DNA of 29,337 nucleotides from a virus. Within the stretch, counting starts at the first letter, position 1. Every line of letters starts with the position of its first letter. Positions 1 through 7,132 of the stretch are shown in pieces. The stretch covers positions 1-29,337 of IMG/VR virus record IMGVR_UViG_3300044647_001879; one strand, given 5' to 3'. The notes beneath the pieces are model-generated. The model searched no databases. It saw only the letters and a program-made list of their open reading frames with translations, and was not told the origin of the DNA. The translations under genes and the position numbers were made by a program.

Positions 1-971
1 AATCCCTGTTGTTTATGTCGACCTTTGTAATGAATGCACCAAAGACTAACCTGCAGCAACGCGTTGGTTACTACGGTGCTTCTAATGGTTTGTATCTAGA
101 AGTCAGTGGTACCACGGGGCCTGCCTTTGTTGAACGCAGTGCTGTAACTGGAAGTGTTACTGAAACACGTGTACTGCAAGCTAACTGGAACATTGACAAG
201 CTAGATGGCAACGGACCCTCGGGTTTTACGCTTGATCTTACCAAGGCTCAAATCCTTTGGTTTGATATCGAATGGCTTGGACTAGGTACTGTACGTGCAG
301 GGTTTGTTATCAACGGTGCATTCATTCACTGCCATTCATTCCATCACGCCAACCTGATCACATCCACTTATATCACAACGGCATCTTTGCCGTTGCGTTA
401 TGAAATTACTAATGTAGGTACTACGGCAAGCAGCAGTACATTAAAACAAGTTTGTTCGACAGTCCTATCGGAAGGTGGCTACGAACTACGTGGAGCACAG
501 TCTGCCATTGGTACTCCGGTTGCATCACCACGTGATTTAACAAACGTTTCCACTGAGTACCCTGTTATTTCTATTCGTCTTAAATCAACCCGTCTTGATG
601 CAATTGTTATCTTGACTGCGTTGTCAATCATGGGTATTACTAACAATTCAAACTACAACTGGAAAGTAATTACCGGTGGTACAACCACAGGTGGATCATG
701 GGATACCACTGGAGCAACTTCTTCCGTTGAGTACAACATCACTGGCACTTCTTTTACCATGGGAACAGGACGTGTGTTAGCAAGTGGTTTTGCTACTGGT
801 TCCAACCAAGGTTCGACCGTTATTGACATCTTGAAAGAAGCATTGTTTGCATTCCAGTTAGAACGCAATGGTCTTACCAGTACTGCCACAGAATTGACTC
901 TGGCTTGCAGCAGTGCACAAGCTGGCTCAGATGTCTTGGCATCTATGGACTGGGAGGAAATCTCTCGCTGA
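1..971 (+). CDS. Virion structural protein, 5'-truncated
   Basis: The reading frame is open from base 3 at the window edge, so the true start lies upstream; the ATG at 15 is only an internal methionine. The visible 320 residues are beta-rich and rich in Thr, Ser and Gly, with no catalytic motif and no membrane segment. Conserved-looking stretches include LDLTKAQILWFDIEWLG (about residues 77-93) and INGAFIHCHSFHHAN (about 101-115). From memory, proteins with this pattern occur among structural proteins of cyanophages and other marine phages. Position beside another large probable virion gene agrees. Capsid decoration, tail or fibre roles cannot be told apart here. The gene ends in TGA at 969-971. 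Confidence 0.6.
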   Translation, partial: SLLFMSTFVMNAPKTNLQQRVGYYGASNGLYLEVSGTTGPAFVERSAVTGSVTETRVLQANWNIDKLDGNGPSGFTLDLTKAQILWFDIEWLGLGTVRAGFVINGAFIHCHSFHHANLITSTYITTASLPLRYEITNVGTTASSSTLKQVCSTVLSEGGYELRGAQSAIGTPVASPRDLTNVSTEYPVISIRLKSTRLDAIVILTALSIMGITNNSNYNWKVITGGTTTGGSWDTTGATSSVEYNITGTSFTMGTGRVLASGFATGSNQGSTVIDILKEALFAFQLERNGLTSTATELTLACSSAQAGSDVLASMDWEEISR

Positions 972-1016
972 GGGGTTGATTTGTTTTTGGTAAACTAGAA
1001 CTATTGATTAAAAGCT

Positions 1017-1076
1017 ATGTATACCCCTGGTCCTCAAACGCAACAACCACCCCAGATGGGGGTGCCAACTTGCTAG
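1017..1076 (+). pseudogene. Orphan 19-codon ORF, possible displaced gene start
   Basis: A short frame begins at ATG 1017 and reads MYTPGPQTQQPPQMGVPTC before TAG at 1074-1076. The Pro/Gln-rich composition resembles the N-terminus of the Dps-like gene at 1652, which also starts MY and has a Pro/Gln-rich leader. The GIY-YIG gene lies between them, so this could be the original 5' end of the Dps-like gene, cut off by endonuclease insertion. It could equally be chance. A short inverted repeat (CACCCC/GGGGTG, about 1047-1063) lies within it. Confidence 0.25.
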
Positions 1077-1101
1077 TATAGAAGCTGCGTTTTAACCTAG
1101 C

Positions 1102-1650
1102 ATGCAAGAGCTTGAATCAAAATTTTATACGTATGCTTATCTAGATAAAGATAATAAACCATATTACATTGGAAAAGGCTGCAATAAACGTGCTTATTTA
1201 AAGCATAGAAATGTTGATACGCCCACACAAAATAAAATTATAATTTTAAAGAACAGCTTAACAGAAGCGGAAGCGCTAAAACATGAACAATATATGATTT
1301 TTATATATAAAAATTGTATCAAAAACAAAATTAATATGGGTTTTCCTGGTTCAATTACATATAAAAAAGAAGATCCTGATGAATGGGCTGATTCATTGCT
1401 TTGCTCCATATTTGGAAACAAAACAGCTGCGTGCATTCTTTTGTTCATTAATAAAGAAACGGAGTCGCATGCATTGCGCATAGCAAAAACATTTGATTTT
1501 GGATTAAACCAAACGCAAAGACAATTAAAAAAGCTAGAACAAAATTACGTTTTGGTAAGCTGGAAGGTAGGAGCAATCCGTTTGTATGCCTTTAATAAAC
1601 AAAACCCAACCGTAAAAAATTTAAAGATTTTTCTATCGTCTTGCAAATAA
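1102..1650 (+). CDS. GIY-YIG family homing-type endonuclease
   Basis: The 182-residue protein starts with a GIY-YIG-like nuclease module: TYAYLDKDNKPYYIGKG (about residues 10-26) carries the paired Tyr/Ile/Gly motif, and an Arg and a downstream Glu (ALKHEQYMIF) fit catalytic positions of the fold. The C-terminal half, about residues 100-182, looks like a winged-helix DNA-binding domain (TQRQLKKLEQNYVLVSW). The gene is markedly more AT-rich than its neighbours and Lys/Asn-rich, as expected of a mobile endonuclease gene. It is free-standing: the next gene starts one base after its stop, leaving no room for an intron 3' end. It would make a site-specific DNA cut that promotes its own spread. The ATG at 1102 has no strong ribosome binding site. 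Confidence 0.75.
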   Translation: MQELESKFYTYAYLDKDNKPYYIGKGCNKRAYLKHRNVDTPTQNKIIILKNSLTEAEALKHEQYMIFIYKNCIKNKINMGFPGSITYKKEDPDEWADSLLCSIFGNKTAACILLFINKETESHALRIAKTFDFGLNQTQRQLKKLEQNYVLVSWKVGAIRLYAFNKQNPTVKNLKIFLSSCK

Positions 1651-1651
1651 C

Positions 1652-2212
1652 ATGTACGCACAAGAAATTAGAATGCTTCCGCAAGAGCAACAATCATTAG
1701 GCAACCAAACTGGGGTGACTCCAGAGCCTCAAGCAAAGCCCAAGGCTCCTGGTAAATCAAAGAATGGTGACGTCGGGGCCTTCATCCAGCAATGTATCTC
1801 CCTTTCCTCCTACCTCAAGGAACTTGAGACACAAGCCCATCTCATTCACCTGAACTACGAGGGGCCTAACTTCCTCGGGGTGCATGGGTTCCTTAAAGAC
1901 CAGTACGAAGCTCATCTGGAACAGTTCGATACGTTAGGTGAGTTCATCCGCAGCATGGACTATCTGATGCCCATGTGCGCCAAGGGGCTAGCTGATGCTG
2001 GTCCTGGCATCCAACATGTTACCAGCTACAAGGGAACAGAGATGCTTGCTACGTACTACAAGAACCTTGAAGAACTTGGCATGAAGTCCAAAAAACTGGA
2101 GCCTATTGCTGCCAAGGTGGGTGCCATTGATATCCAAAACTACATGGCTGAGCTGTGTGGTCAAGCTTTTAAGGCTGCTTGGTTTGTTAAAGCTACTTTG
2201 AGGAACGGTTGA
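1652..2212 (+). CDS. Dps-like (ferritin superfamily) protein
   Basis: The 186-residue protein has a Pro/Gln-rich tail (residues 1-40) followed by a four-helix-bundle pattern. Residues 63-97 align without gaps to the Dps signature: H66, GPNF at 71-74, H78, D93 and E97 have the same spacing as the E. coli Dps ferroxidase ligands H51, H63, D78 and E82. The fifth ligand, D67 in E. coli, is K82 here, with D83 beside it. The last helix (ELCGQAFKAAWFVKATL) matches the final Dps helix. Dps proteins form dodecamers that oxidise iron with peroxide and often bind DNA. Iron chemistry here may be altered or lost. It could protect phage or host DNA during infection, or be a virion component given its structural neighbours. 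ATG 1652 lacks a clear Shine-Dalgarno; Met8 at 1673 is an alternative start. Confidence 0.7.
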   Translation: MYAQEIRMLPQEQQSLGNQTGVTPEPQAKPKAPGKSKNGDVGAFIQQCISLSSYLKELETQAHLIHLNYEGPNFLGVHGFLKDQYEAHLEQFDTLGEFIRSMDYLMPMCAKGLADAGPGIQHVTSYKGTEMLATYYKNLEELGMKSKKLEPIAAKVGAIDIQNYMAELCGQAFKAAWFVKATLRNG

Positions 2213-4551
2213 TGGAATTAACTCCTTCGGAACGCGTACAATTAAACGCTGCTATTTTAAAGTCTGCTCAAACAGGGCAGCCATTGTCTGAAAACTTACA
2301 AACGCTTTATAACCGTGCAGTAACTGGTAATAAAACAACAGCTCAAAAACCTGCAGAACTTAATTTTCCAACTCGTAATATATCTGAGATATTTCTTGAT
2401 CCAATAACAAATAAAATTGAAACTATTAGGCATTCTGGTCCTGCAAGTAGTTTGCCTACAGAAAATTTTGATGAATTGTATCCAAGAACTGTACCTATTC
2501 CAGAAGCTTCAAATAGGTTTGGTAATACTTTACCAGGAGAAGAAATGGTAGGCACTCCTTTTCAAAGGGAGTTTGATTTTACTGCTGATCCAGGAGCTAA
2601 TTGGATTGATCAAGATCGTGTTACAGTTCAAGATCGTTCAAAACGATTTCTTCAAAACTATTTTGGCGGTGATCCAGGGCCTGTTATCAATCCTGTTACA
2701 GGTCGCTTTTATGGAGATGAATTAAAAATACATGATGCAATGCATGATTTTGCAAATGTAGGCAATACTTTACGAGGAGAAGAGTTAATTACAATCGCAG
2801 AACAAGCTGGCGCTTCTCCTTTACAATCAAAAAATATTGGACTAGAAGATTTAACTCAGCAATATTTAATTGGAAGTCAATACAGTCCTGCTGAAGTTAC
2901 TGATGATGCAATGCGTTATTTAAGAAACTCAACCAGGATGGGAGGAAGAACTCTTATCCAAAGACGAGGAGCAAAGCAAGGTAGTTCTTTATTCAGAGAT
3001 GCCAACTATATTGGCTCGTTTTTAAGTCCGCCTATCACCCGAGATGAATTCAGCACGATGGTAGAGCGTGGACGCGAATTTTATGATCAAGTCCACAATA
3101 ACTATACAAACTTTAAAAAATTTAGCACAACTGGCAAAGAAGATTTAAATGACAGAGCAGTAAGAAAAGATCTTGAGAACGCTTTCTTTGATAAAACTTA
3201 TGGTCCAAGTAGGGCTATAACACAAGGCATTGTTGGTGGCTATGGTAAAAGCGACAGCATTCCGTTTGGAAACTATTTGTCATTAATGAATGCTCCTTTG
3301 GTCCCATCTGTTGATCAAACTTTGTGGAATAAATCAATTGAAAACCAGTTAGCCCCAATGGTTCCCAAGGTGGATGCTGCAGTTAAAGCGGAAAGAGATT
3401 TTTATAATTCACCGGAACAAGTTGAAATTCGCAAAGCTCCTGAAAAATGGACTGATCGTTCTAATCTTTTGAGGGAAGCAAACGATGCGCAAATGCGTTT
3501 ACGGTTTACAGGAAAAAAAGTAGATGACGATTATGAACGTTATTTAAAACGTTTAAGTGAACGAAATCCAAGTCTTGCTGAAAGCGTAAATACACCTGAG
3601 TTCCAAAGAGATCTACAAGTGTTTAGTGCTTTAGAAAATATAAATCCCAGGGGGTCTAATAATATTACAGACACAATTGGAGAACGTCCTCAACTTGATT
3701 TTGATGCTTTAAACGACCAACAAAAATTATCTAGAGCGGCAAACGCTCTAGATAAAACAGGACTTGGTTATATGCCAGCAATACTGGAAAGTGGTCTGGA
3801 TGAAACGCGTAATGCTTATTCAGGTGGTATTACAGGAGCTGCTCCAATAACAGAGGGAAGAGTTTATCTTAATCCTGCAAACCTCGGAGCAAACATAGAT
3901 ACACGACTCCCATCAAATCGTCGCGCAGAATCCCTGCTGTTTGATATTGGTGGTAGAACACCAAATGATGTTTTATTGCAGGCAGCAGCAGATGCAAAGA
4001 TTGCTGAAGGATATAACAAAGCATTACCTGGTATTAAGCAAGCTATTCGCACTGGTGTTGGTGCAACTACTGATCTTACAGGTGCAGTTCCGTTATTTGA
4101 TCCAGAGTTTAGACAAGCTGTTGAACAAGGTGATGTACGTAAAGCAGCTACTCAAGCTGCAAAAGAATATGCAACTGGTATTGTTGCAGCTCCTGTAGTT
4201 GGTGCAGGTCTTGGCGTCGCACAACGTTTGGCTCCACAAACTGCCGCTGCTGTTATTCCTGCCGCAGCAACTGCTTTACGCGTGGCAAATCCAGTTGCTG
4301 TTGTTTCTCAGTTAGGTGGATCTTCTCAAGAACCAAAACCTGTTGGTACATATCGTGGTGCAACGGTTTATCGTAATCCATATGGAGACTTAGTTGCAGC
4401 ACCAATAGGTAATAAACCAGTACGTTTAGGCCAAGCAATTCAAGGTGGTAAACCTACGTTTGTTCCTTGGGGTTCTGTTGCAGGAACTAAAGTTGGTCCA
4501 CGTACAGTTGGCCGCCCTTGGTGGGATGTTGGTCAATTCTTTGGTCGCTAA
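2212..4551 (+). CDS. Large hypothetical protein, probable virion component
   Basis: The 779-residue protein starts at ATG 2212, overlapping the stop of the Dps-like gene by one base (TGATG), which suggests coupled translation. I recognise no enzymatic domain. It is hydrophilic with many short helices. A His-rich patch (IHDAMHDFANVG) lies near residue 180. An Ala/Val-rich stretch around 660-705 could be a hydrophobic or membrane-inserting helix, and the Gly/Pro-rich tail ends GRPWWDVGQFFGR. Long proteins of this kind beside structural genes are often internal virion or tail-tip proteins, but that is inference from size and place. It ends convergently with the HNH gene on the other strand, overlapping by four bases. 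Confidence 0.5.
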   Translation: MELTPSERVQLNAAILKSAQTGQPLSENLQTLYNRAVTGNKTTAQKPAELNFPTRNISEIFLDPITNKIETIRHSGPASSLPTENFDELYPRTVPIPEASNRFGNTLPGEEMVGTPFQREFDFTADPGANWIDQDRVTVQDRSKRFLQNYFGGDPGPVINPVTGRFYGDELKIHDAMHDFANVGNTLRGEELITIAEQAGASPLQSKNIGLEDLTQQYLIGSQYSPAEVTDDAMRYLRNSTRMGGRTLIQRRGAKQGSSLFRDANYIGSFLSPPITRDEFSTMVERGREFYDQVHNNYTNFKKFSTTGKEDLNDRAVRKDLENAFFDKTYGPSRAITQGIVGGYGKSDSIPFGNYLSLMNAPLVPSVDQTLWNKSIENQLAPMVPKVDAAVKAERDFYNSPEQVEIRKAPEKWTDRSNLLREANDAQMRLRFTGKKVDDDYERYLKRLSERNPSLAESVNTPEFQRDLQVFSALENINPRGSNNITDTIGERPQLDFDALNDQQKLSRAANALDKTGLGYMPAILESGLDETRNAYSGGITGAAPITEGRVYLNPANLGANIDTRLPSNRRAESLLFDIGGRTPNDVLLQAAADAKIAEGYNKALPGIKQAIRTGVGATTDLTGAVPLFDPEFRQAVEQGDVRKAATQAAKEYATGIVAAPVVGAGLGVAQRLAPQTAAAVIPAAATALRVANPVAVVSQLGGSSQEPKPVGTYRGATVYRNPYGDLVAAPIGNKPVRLGQAIQGGKPTFVPWGSVAGTKVGPRTVGRPWWDVGQFFGR

Positions 4552-4802
4552 CTAGCCCAGTGCTCAAGCCTATGGCAGTTGCAGCATAGCGGAATACACT
4601 TACTGATCTCATCTTCTACCCTGCTCCAGGCGTAACCATGGTTCACCATGGATGAGATGTTATTGTCCTTGTCACCTATGTGGTGGAACTCAAGGACACG
4701 ATGATCATCCAACCCACACTTCTTGCACTGCAAAGTCTTCTTGTACTCCAAAAGCTTTTGTCGATTCTTATCGATACGTTTTTTAGCAGTGTCCCAGGTC
4801 AC
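4548..4802 (-). CDS. Small HNH endonuclease
   Basis: The 84-residue protein has the compact zinc-bound HNH layout: CKKCG (about residues 26-30), the catalytic-type EFHHIGDK (about 39-46), and CCNCHRLEH near the C-terminus. The spacing fits small free-standing phage HNH nucleases that cut DNA at a target site and spread by homing. The start is GTG at 4802. It sits between the large virion gene, which it meets tail to tail with a four-base overlap, and the tRNA-like cluster. Confidence 0.75.
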   Translation of the reverse strand: MTWDTAKKRIDKNRQKLLEYKKTLQCKKCGLDDHRVLEFHHIGDKDNNISSMVNHGYAWSRVEDEISKCIPLCCNCHRLEHWAS

Positions 4803-4846
4803 GTATAGTTTTTGTGCACGTGTACCTATAATTTATCAGTTTTCTC

Positions 4847-4863
4847 AATAAACGTGGTTTATT
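4847..4863. repeat. AT-rich perfect hairpin (7-bp arms, 3-nt loop)
   Basis: Arms AATAAAC and GTTTATT flank GTG. A second small inverted repeat (TTAAGA/TCTTAA) lies just beside it at about 4862-4874. Together they sit 3' of the tRNA-like cluster as read on the minus strand, between it and the HNH gene. They could end or process the tRNA transcript, but there is no clear U-tract. Confidence 0.4.
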
Positions 4864-4876
4864 AAGATTCTTAATA

Positions 4877-4952
4877 GCACCTGGGTAGGAGTCGAACCTA
4901 CATCGTCCTGCAGCGGCAGTAACCGTCTTATCCAATTAGCTCGGACCAGGTG
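4877..4952 (-). tRNA. tRNA-like element with an unfoldable anticodon arm
   Basis: Read on the minus strand, it has a perfect 7-bp acceptor stem (CACCTGG/CCAGGTG), a perfect 5-bp T stem (GTAGG/CCTAC) enclosing the canonical T loop TTCGACT, and a D-loop-like AATTGGATAA. Between the D and T arms, no register gives a 5-bp stem closing a 7-base loop with T33, so no anticodon can be assigned. The D stem is also irregular. It is one base from the 3' end of the tRNA-Pro gene. It may be a decaying tRNA, a tRNA with unusual folding, or a tRNA mimic. Confidence 0.5.
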
Positions 4953-4953
4953 A

Positions 4954-5027
4954 TCGGAGATGCAGGATTTGAACCTGCGACCCATTGCTCCCAAAGCAAT
5001 TGCGCTACCAAGCTGCGCTAATCCCCG
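4954..5027 (-). tRNA. tRNA-Pro (TGG)
   Basis: The minus strand folds into a complete cloverleaf. The acceptor stem is CGGGGAT paired with ATCTCCG (one G-T pair), with discriminator A. The D arm has GCGC/GCGC around a GG-containing loop. The anticodon stem ATTGC/GCAAT closes TTTGGGA, which places T33 before anticodon TGG. The T stem GCAGG/CCTGC encloses TTCAAAT. The 3' CCA is not encoded. Phage tRNAs usually supplement codons that are rarer in the host; this one reads CCA and, by wobble, other proline codons. Confidence 0.9.
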
Positions 5028-5203
5028 GTTAAGGGCACTGACCTAGTGGATACGCTTTCTGCAGCGGGAGGCGTCAGTTATTTAAGTTCAGCATGCACCA
5101 TGCAGAACCCCTTTGTAATAAGGGCAAGGATGTCCGCCTACGATGATCTACGATGCGGCCGAGGGGATCCTTTGTTTAATGCAACGTTCCTTGTTGCACC
5201 CTG
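5028..5203. other. Gene-free spacer with short inverted repeats
   Basis: No convincing gene is visible. It contains ACTGAC/GTCAGT near 5038-5079, CCCTT/AAGGG near 5107-5123, two copies of CTACGATG eight bases apart near 5138-5155, and TGCAAC/GTTGCA with a 7-base loop near 5180-5198. They may be spacer hairpins or processing signals in a minus-strand tRNA transcript, but none has the TTCRA T-loop of a tRNA. Confidence 0.35.
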
Positions 5204-5275
5204 ATCGGTCGTGCTGGAATCGAACCAGCTTTCTCGTGCATTGTCTGCCCGTCCTTACCAATAGACTACCGACCG
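5204..5275 (-). tRNA. Second tRNA-like element with a degenerate anticodon arm
   Basis: The acceptor stem CGGTCGG/ACGACCG pairs at six of seven positions (G7/A66 mismatch). The D arm GTCT/GGAC with loop ATTGGTAA is good and typical of Glu/Gln/Asp tRNAs. The T stem GCTGG/CCAGC with loop TTCGATT is perfect. Only 21 bases separate the D and T arms, where at least 22 are normal. The best fold there is a 3-bp GCA/TGC stem with a 5-base loop, so no anticodon can be called. Total length is 72 bases including the discriminator. Confidence 0.5.
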
Positions 5276-5307
5276 AGTGACCCCCTGGTTTGTGCATCAT
5301 CCTAAAA

Positions 5308-5335
5308 ACCATTTTGTTGACGTCAACAAAATGGT
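5308..5335. repeat. Perfect 28-bp palindrome
   Basis: The two 14-base arms (5308-5321 and 5322-5335) are exact reverse complements with no spacer; the centre is GTTGACGTCAAC. It lies in a gene-free stretch, loosely enclosed by ACCCCC at 5280-5285 and GGGGGT at 5358-5363. It may be a protein-binding operator, a cruciform, a nuclease site or an RNA hairpin. Neither side has a T-tract, so it is not a standard terminator. Confidence 0.6.
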
Positions 5336-5375
5336 CTACGTATAGGAGCTAAGCATAGGGGGTGTTGTTAATAGA

Positions 5376-5500
5376 TGGATGCAGTGTAACTGGCGTACCG
5401 ACAATCGGGCTGTGAGTTAACCAGGCGTATCCAGACAGTGACTGCACCTCTATCTTGGGCTCTCCTTCTAGGCTATCTGCCTAACGAGTCACCCGAGCCC
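5376..5500. ncRNA. Candidate structured RNA, two adjacent stem domains
   Basis: Domain one is closed by TGCAGT 5380-5385 with ACTGCA 5441-5446, extended by GG/CC across a bulged A. Inside are the hairpin CCGA-CAA-TCGG near 5398-5408 and two similar copies of GGCGTA(C/T)CC. Domain two is closed by GGGCTC 5457-5462 with GAGCCC 5495-5500 around TAGGC 5469-5473 with GCCTA 5479-5483. No coding frame or T-loop is present. The strand and function are unknown; nearby tRNAs lie on the minus strand. Confidence 0.3.
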
Positions 5501-5528
5501 CATCGGAAAGAGAGGGGGAACTCAATTA

Positions 5529-6200
5529 TTATACATCTTCATTAGGTGTTTTCCAAAAGTACTCATCGTTTTCTCCAAGACGACCCCACTTGGGGGCGTG
5601 TTCCACATCAAAGTAGCGTGTTGATACCTTGAAGTCTGGTGTCTTAAGGTTGTGATAACTCAATGATGGATCAACCATGCGACACCGATTGTTGGGATAA
5701 GCGCCAATTTGACCGTTGTCCAAAGCCACAATGTTATGGGATTTGTGCTCATCAGGAAACTCCGAGAAGTAAAAATCAGGTTCGTTCCGATGAGGATGAT
5801 AGTTGTCTACGGTAAATAAATATGTGCCCTTCATTACACCTGCGCTTCGTGTCAGGACTTCAAAACCCATGTTGAAGATTAAATTCTTTTCAACGACCGT
5901 AAGTCCATGGTCAAACCCATTCCAAAACTGAAGGTCTGTTAACTCCAGGTCAGGTGTAGGTTCTTTGGGTTTGTCTGGATAATCTGAGTCCCATGCAAGA
6001 AAGGCACTGATGGGAAGCTTGTCATACAACGCTCCGTACTCAGTTAGGTACGTTTCAAACTGTAATGCTCGACCAGTTAAAGATTTACAAGTTACCCAGT
6101 AACCTGGAGTGTACTCACCATGTCCATCTCTTAAGTCTCGAAGATATTCTCGGCGAACCCATACTTTAATTGGCGGAACGTTGGCAACAAGAGTTGTCAT
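5529..6200 (-). CDS. Conserved hypothetical phage protein
   Basis: This 223-residue soluble protein starts at ATG 6200 and is rich in aromatic residues and Asp. I recognise no catalytic motif. Distinctive stretches are FWNGFDHGLTVVEKNL (about residues 92-107) and a C-terminal RYFDVEHAPKWGRLGEND. I have an impression of similar proteins in other cyanophages but no function for them. Its first 35 bases overlap the end of the endonuclease VII-like gene upstream, which suggests that gene was inserted or extended here. Confidence 0.55.
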   Translation of the reverse strand: MTTLVANVPPIKVWVRREYLRDLRDGHGEYTPGYWVTCKSLTGRALQFETYLTEYGALYDKLPISAFLAWDSDYPDKPKEPTPDLELTDLQFWNGFDHGLTVVEKNLIFNMGFEVLTRSAGVMKGTYLFTVDNYHPHRNEPDFYFSEFPDEHKSHNIVALDNGQIGAYPNNRCRMVDPSLSYHNLKTPDFKVSTRYFDVEHAPKWGRLGENDEYFWKTPNEDV

Positions 6201-6600
6201 GTGTTTTTAAATAAGTAGAGGCAAGAATTAACAACGCAGGGTCGTCATCAAAAAAACCGATCCCAGCGTTGCACTTAGCACATAATAGCCCTCTGACAAC
6301 TCCAGTGGCATGGCAATGGTCTACAACTAAAGAATCATTCCTGCCTCTAGCTTTTGGATGCTGCTTGCAACAAGCACATAAACCTTGTTGACGTTTTTCC
6401 ATTTCTTTATATTGTTGTTTTGATATTCCATATTTTTTTTCAATATCTTTCCAACGTTTTATGTTAACGTAATGTACTTTGTTATTTTCTTTATAACAAT
6501 CTTTGCACCAGCAAGTATGTCCATCTGAATATCGTTTGTCTATCCGAAAAAACTGTAAAGATAGCTCTTTGCGGCAACGGCTACAAGTTTTAGTACCCAC
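6166..6600 (-). CDS. Endonuclease VII-like HNH nuclease
   Basis: The 144-residue protein has an N-terminal zinc ribbon (CSRC near residues 6-9 with CKDC near 32-35). A recombination-endonuclease-VII core follows: YGISKQQYKEM, then CACC, the catalytic VDHCHATGVVRGLLCAKCN, then GIGFFDDDP. In T4, endonuclease VII resolves branched DNA before packaging; many phage homologues are free-standing homing nucleases. The extra zinc ribbon and the overlap with the following gene favour a homing type. The start is GTG at 6600, directly after the T-tract of a minus-strand terminator, so this gene probably has its own promoter or depends on readthrough. Confidence 0.8.
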   Translation of the reverse strand: MGTKTCSRCRKELSLQFFRIDKRYSDGHTCWCKDCYKENNKVHYVNIKRWKDIEKKYGISKQQYKEMEKRQQGLCACCKQHPKARGRNDSLVVDHCHATGVVRGLLCAKCNAGIGFFDDDPALLILASTYLKTHDNSCCQRSAN

Positions 6601-6626
6601 AAAAAATCCCGGTGTAATACCGGGAT
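6601..6626 (-). terminator. Rho-independent terminator
   Basis: On the minus strand a 7-bp stem ATCCCGG/CCGGGAT (6620-6626 with 6606-6612) and a 7-base loop is followed by six T residues. It would end the transcript of the small-gene cluster lying at 6734-8979. Confidence 0.8.
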
Positions 6627-6733
6627 CATAGCTTCCTTCTCACCCAACTTGTTGCTAAGCACTACGTCTGTAACGTGAAGGAGCTTTCGACTATTGGCTC
6701 CAGAGCGGTATTGCTCTGTATGTCAGGATACCA
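6627..6733. other. Short gene-free leader with inverted repeats
   Basis: It holds a bulged inverted repeat (6631-6643 with 6675-6684) and a perfect hairpin CAGAGC-GGTATT-GCTCTG at 6701-6718. It lies downstream of the 55-residue basic gene and before the terminator, so it is probably a 3' untranslated region of the minus-strand operon. A + strand frame through it is probably not a gene. Confidence 0.4.
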
Positions 6734-6901
6734 TCATTTTTTCTTCTTTGCGGCTGCTTCCTTCTTCTTGGCAATCATCTCTTTAAACTTGTCGCGTGCA
6801 GCAGCTTGCTTGTCGGTACCACCTGCTTTGCCCTTAGGAGGTACGGCTTTACCCTTGGGAGGAACTGCTTTGCCGCCTGCAGGTTTCTTAGCTTGTGCCA
6901 T
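6734..6901 (-). CDS. Small Lys/Ala-rich basic protein
   Basis: A 55-residue protein begins MAQAKKPAGGKAVPPKGK at ATG 6901. It has a short tandem repeat (KAVPPKGK twice) and then a predicted basic helix, KFKEMIAKKKEAAAKKKK. The composition recalls histone-tail-like nucleic-acid-binding proteins; function is unknown. It follows the other small basic genes of the minus-strand cluster and is the last gene before the terminator at 6601-6626. Confidence 0.6.
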   Translation of the reverse strand: MAQAKKPAGGKAVPPKGKAVPPKGKAGGTDKQAAARDKFKEMIAKKKEAAAKKKK

Positions 6902-6931
6902 GATTGTTAAGTAACTCTTTTGATTATAAAG

Positions 6932-7132
6932 TTACTTACCTTCTTTGTAACGACGAGCAGCGCGCCCAGCTTTCTTGGCACGTTCAGTGTTAGGTACAAA
7001 TTGTTTTCCTTCTCTACTGCCAGCTCTTTTCTTTTGGTCGGTCTCCGCACGTTCTTCTTTAGACAGTGAAGCCCAAGCTTTCTCTGGTAGGTAACGCTTG
7101 GTGTATCCTTTTTGAATTGCTTTGTCTGTCAT
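6932..7132 (-). CDS. Small basic protein, C-terminal half of a DUF5872-like domain
   Basis: The 66-residue basic protein contains RYLPEKAWASLSKEERAETD and GSREGKQFVPNTERAKK. As I remember it, this matches the second half of the DUF5872 domain found in algal viruses and phages. The first half is in the separate gene at 7356-7640. Its ATG overlaps the upstream stop by four bases (ATGA). Function unknown; the charge suggests nucleic-acid binding. Confidence 0.6.
   Translation of the reverse strand: MTDKAIQKGYTKRYLPEKAWASLSKEERAETDQKKRAGSREGKQFVPNTERAKKAGRAARRYKEGK

Noticed and set aside
1102-1650. A group I intron hosting the GIY-YIG gene
   Set aside because: The downstream gene starts one base after the stop, so there is no room for an intron 3' end, and no intron core is visible.
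5376-5500. A further tRNA in the structured region
   Set aside because: The closing stems resemble an acceptor stem, but there is no T loop with TTCRA and no anticodon arm on either strand.
6675-6914. A 79-codon + strand frame
   Set aside because: It is the reverse of the 55-residue basic gene at 6734-6901 and reads as Phe/Ala/Leu low complexity.
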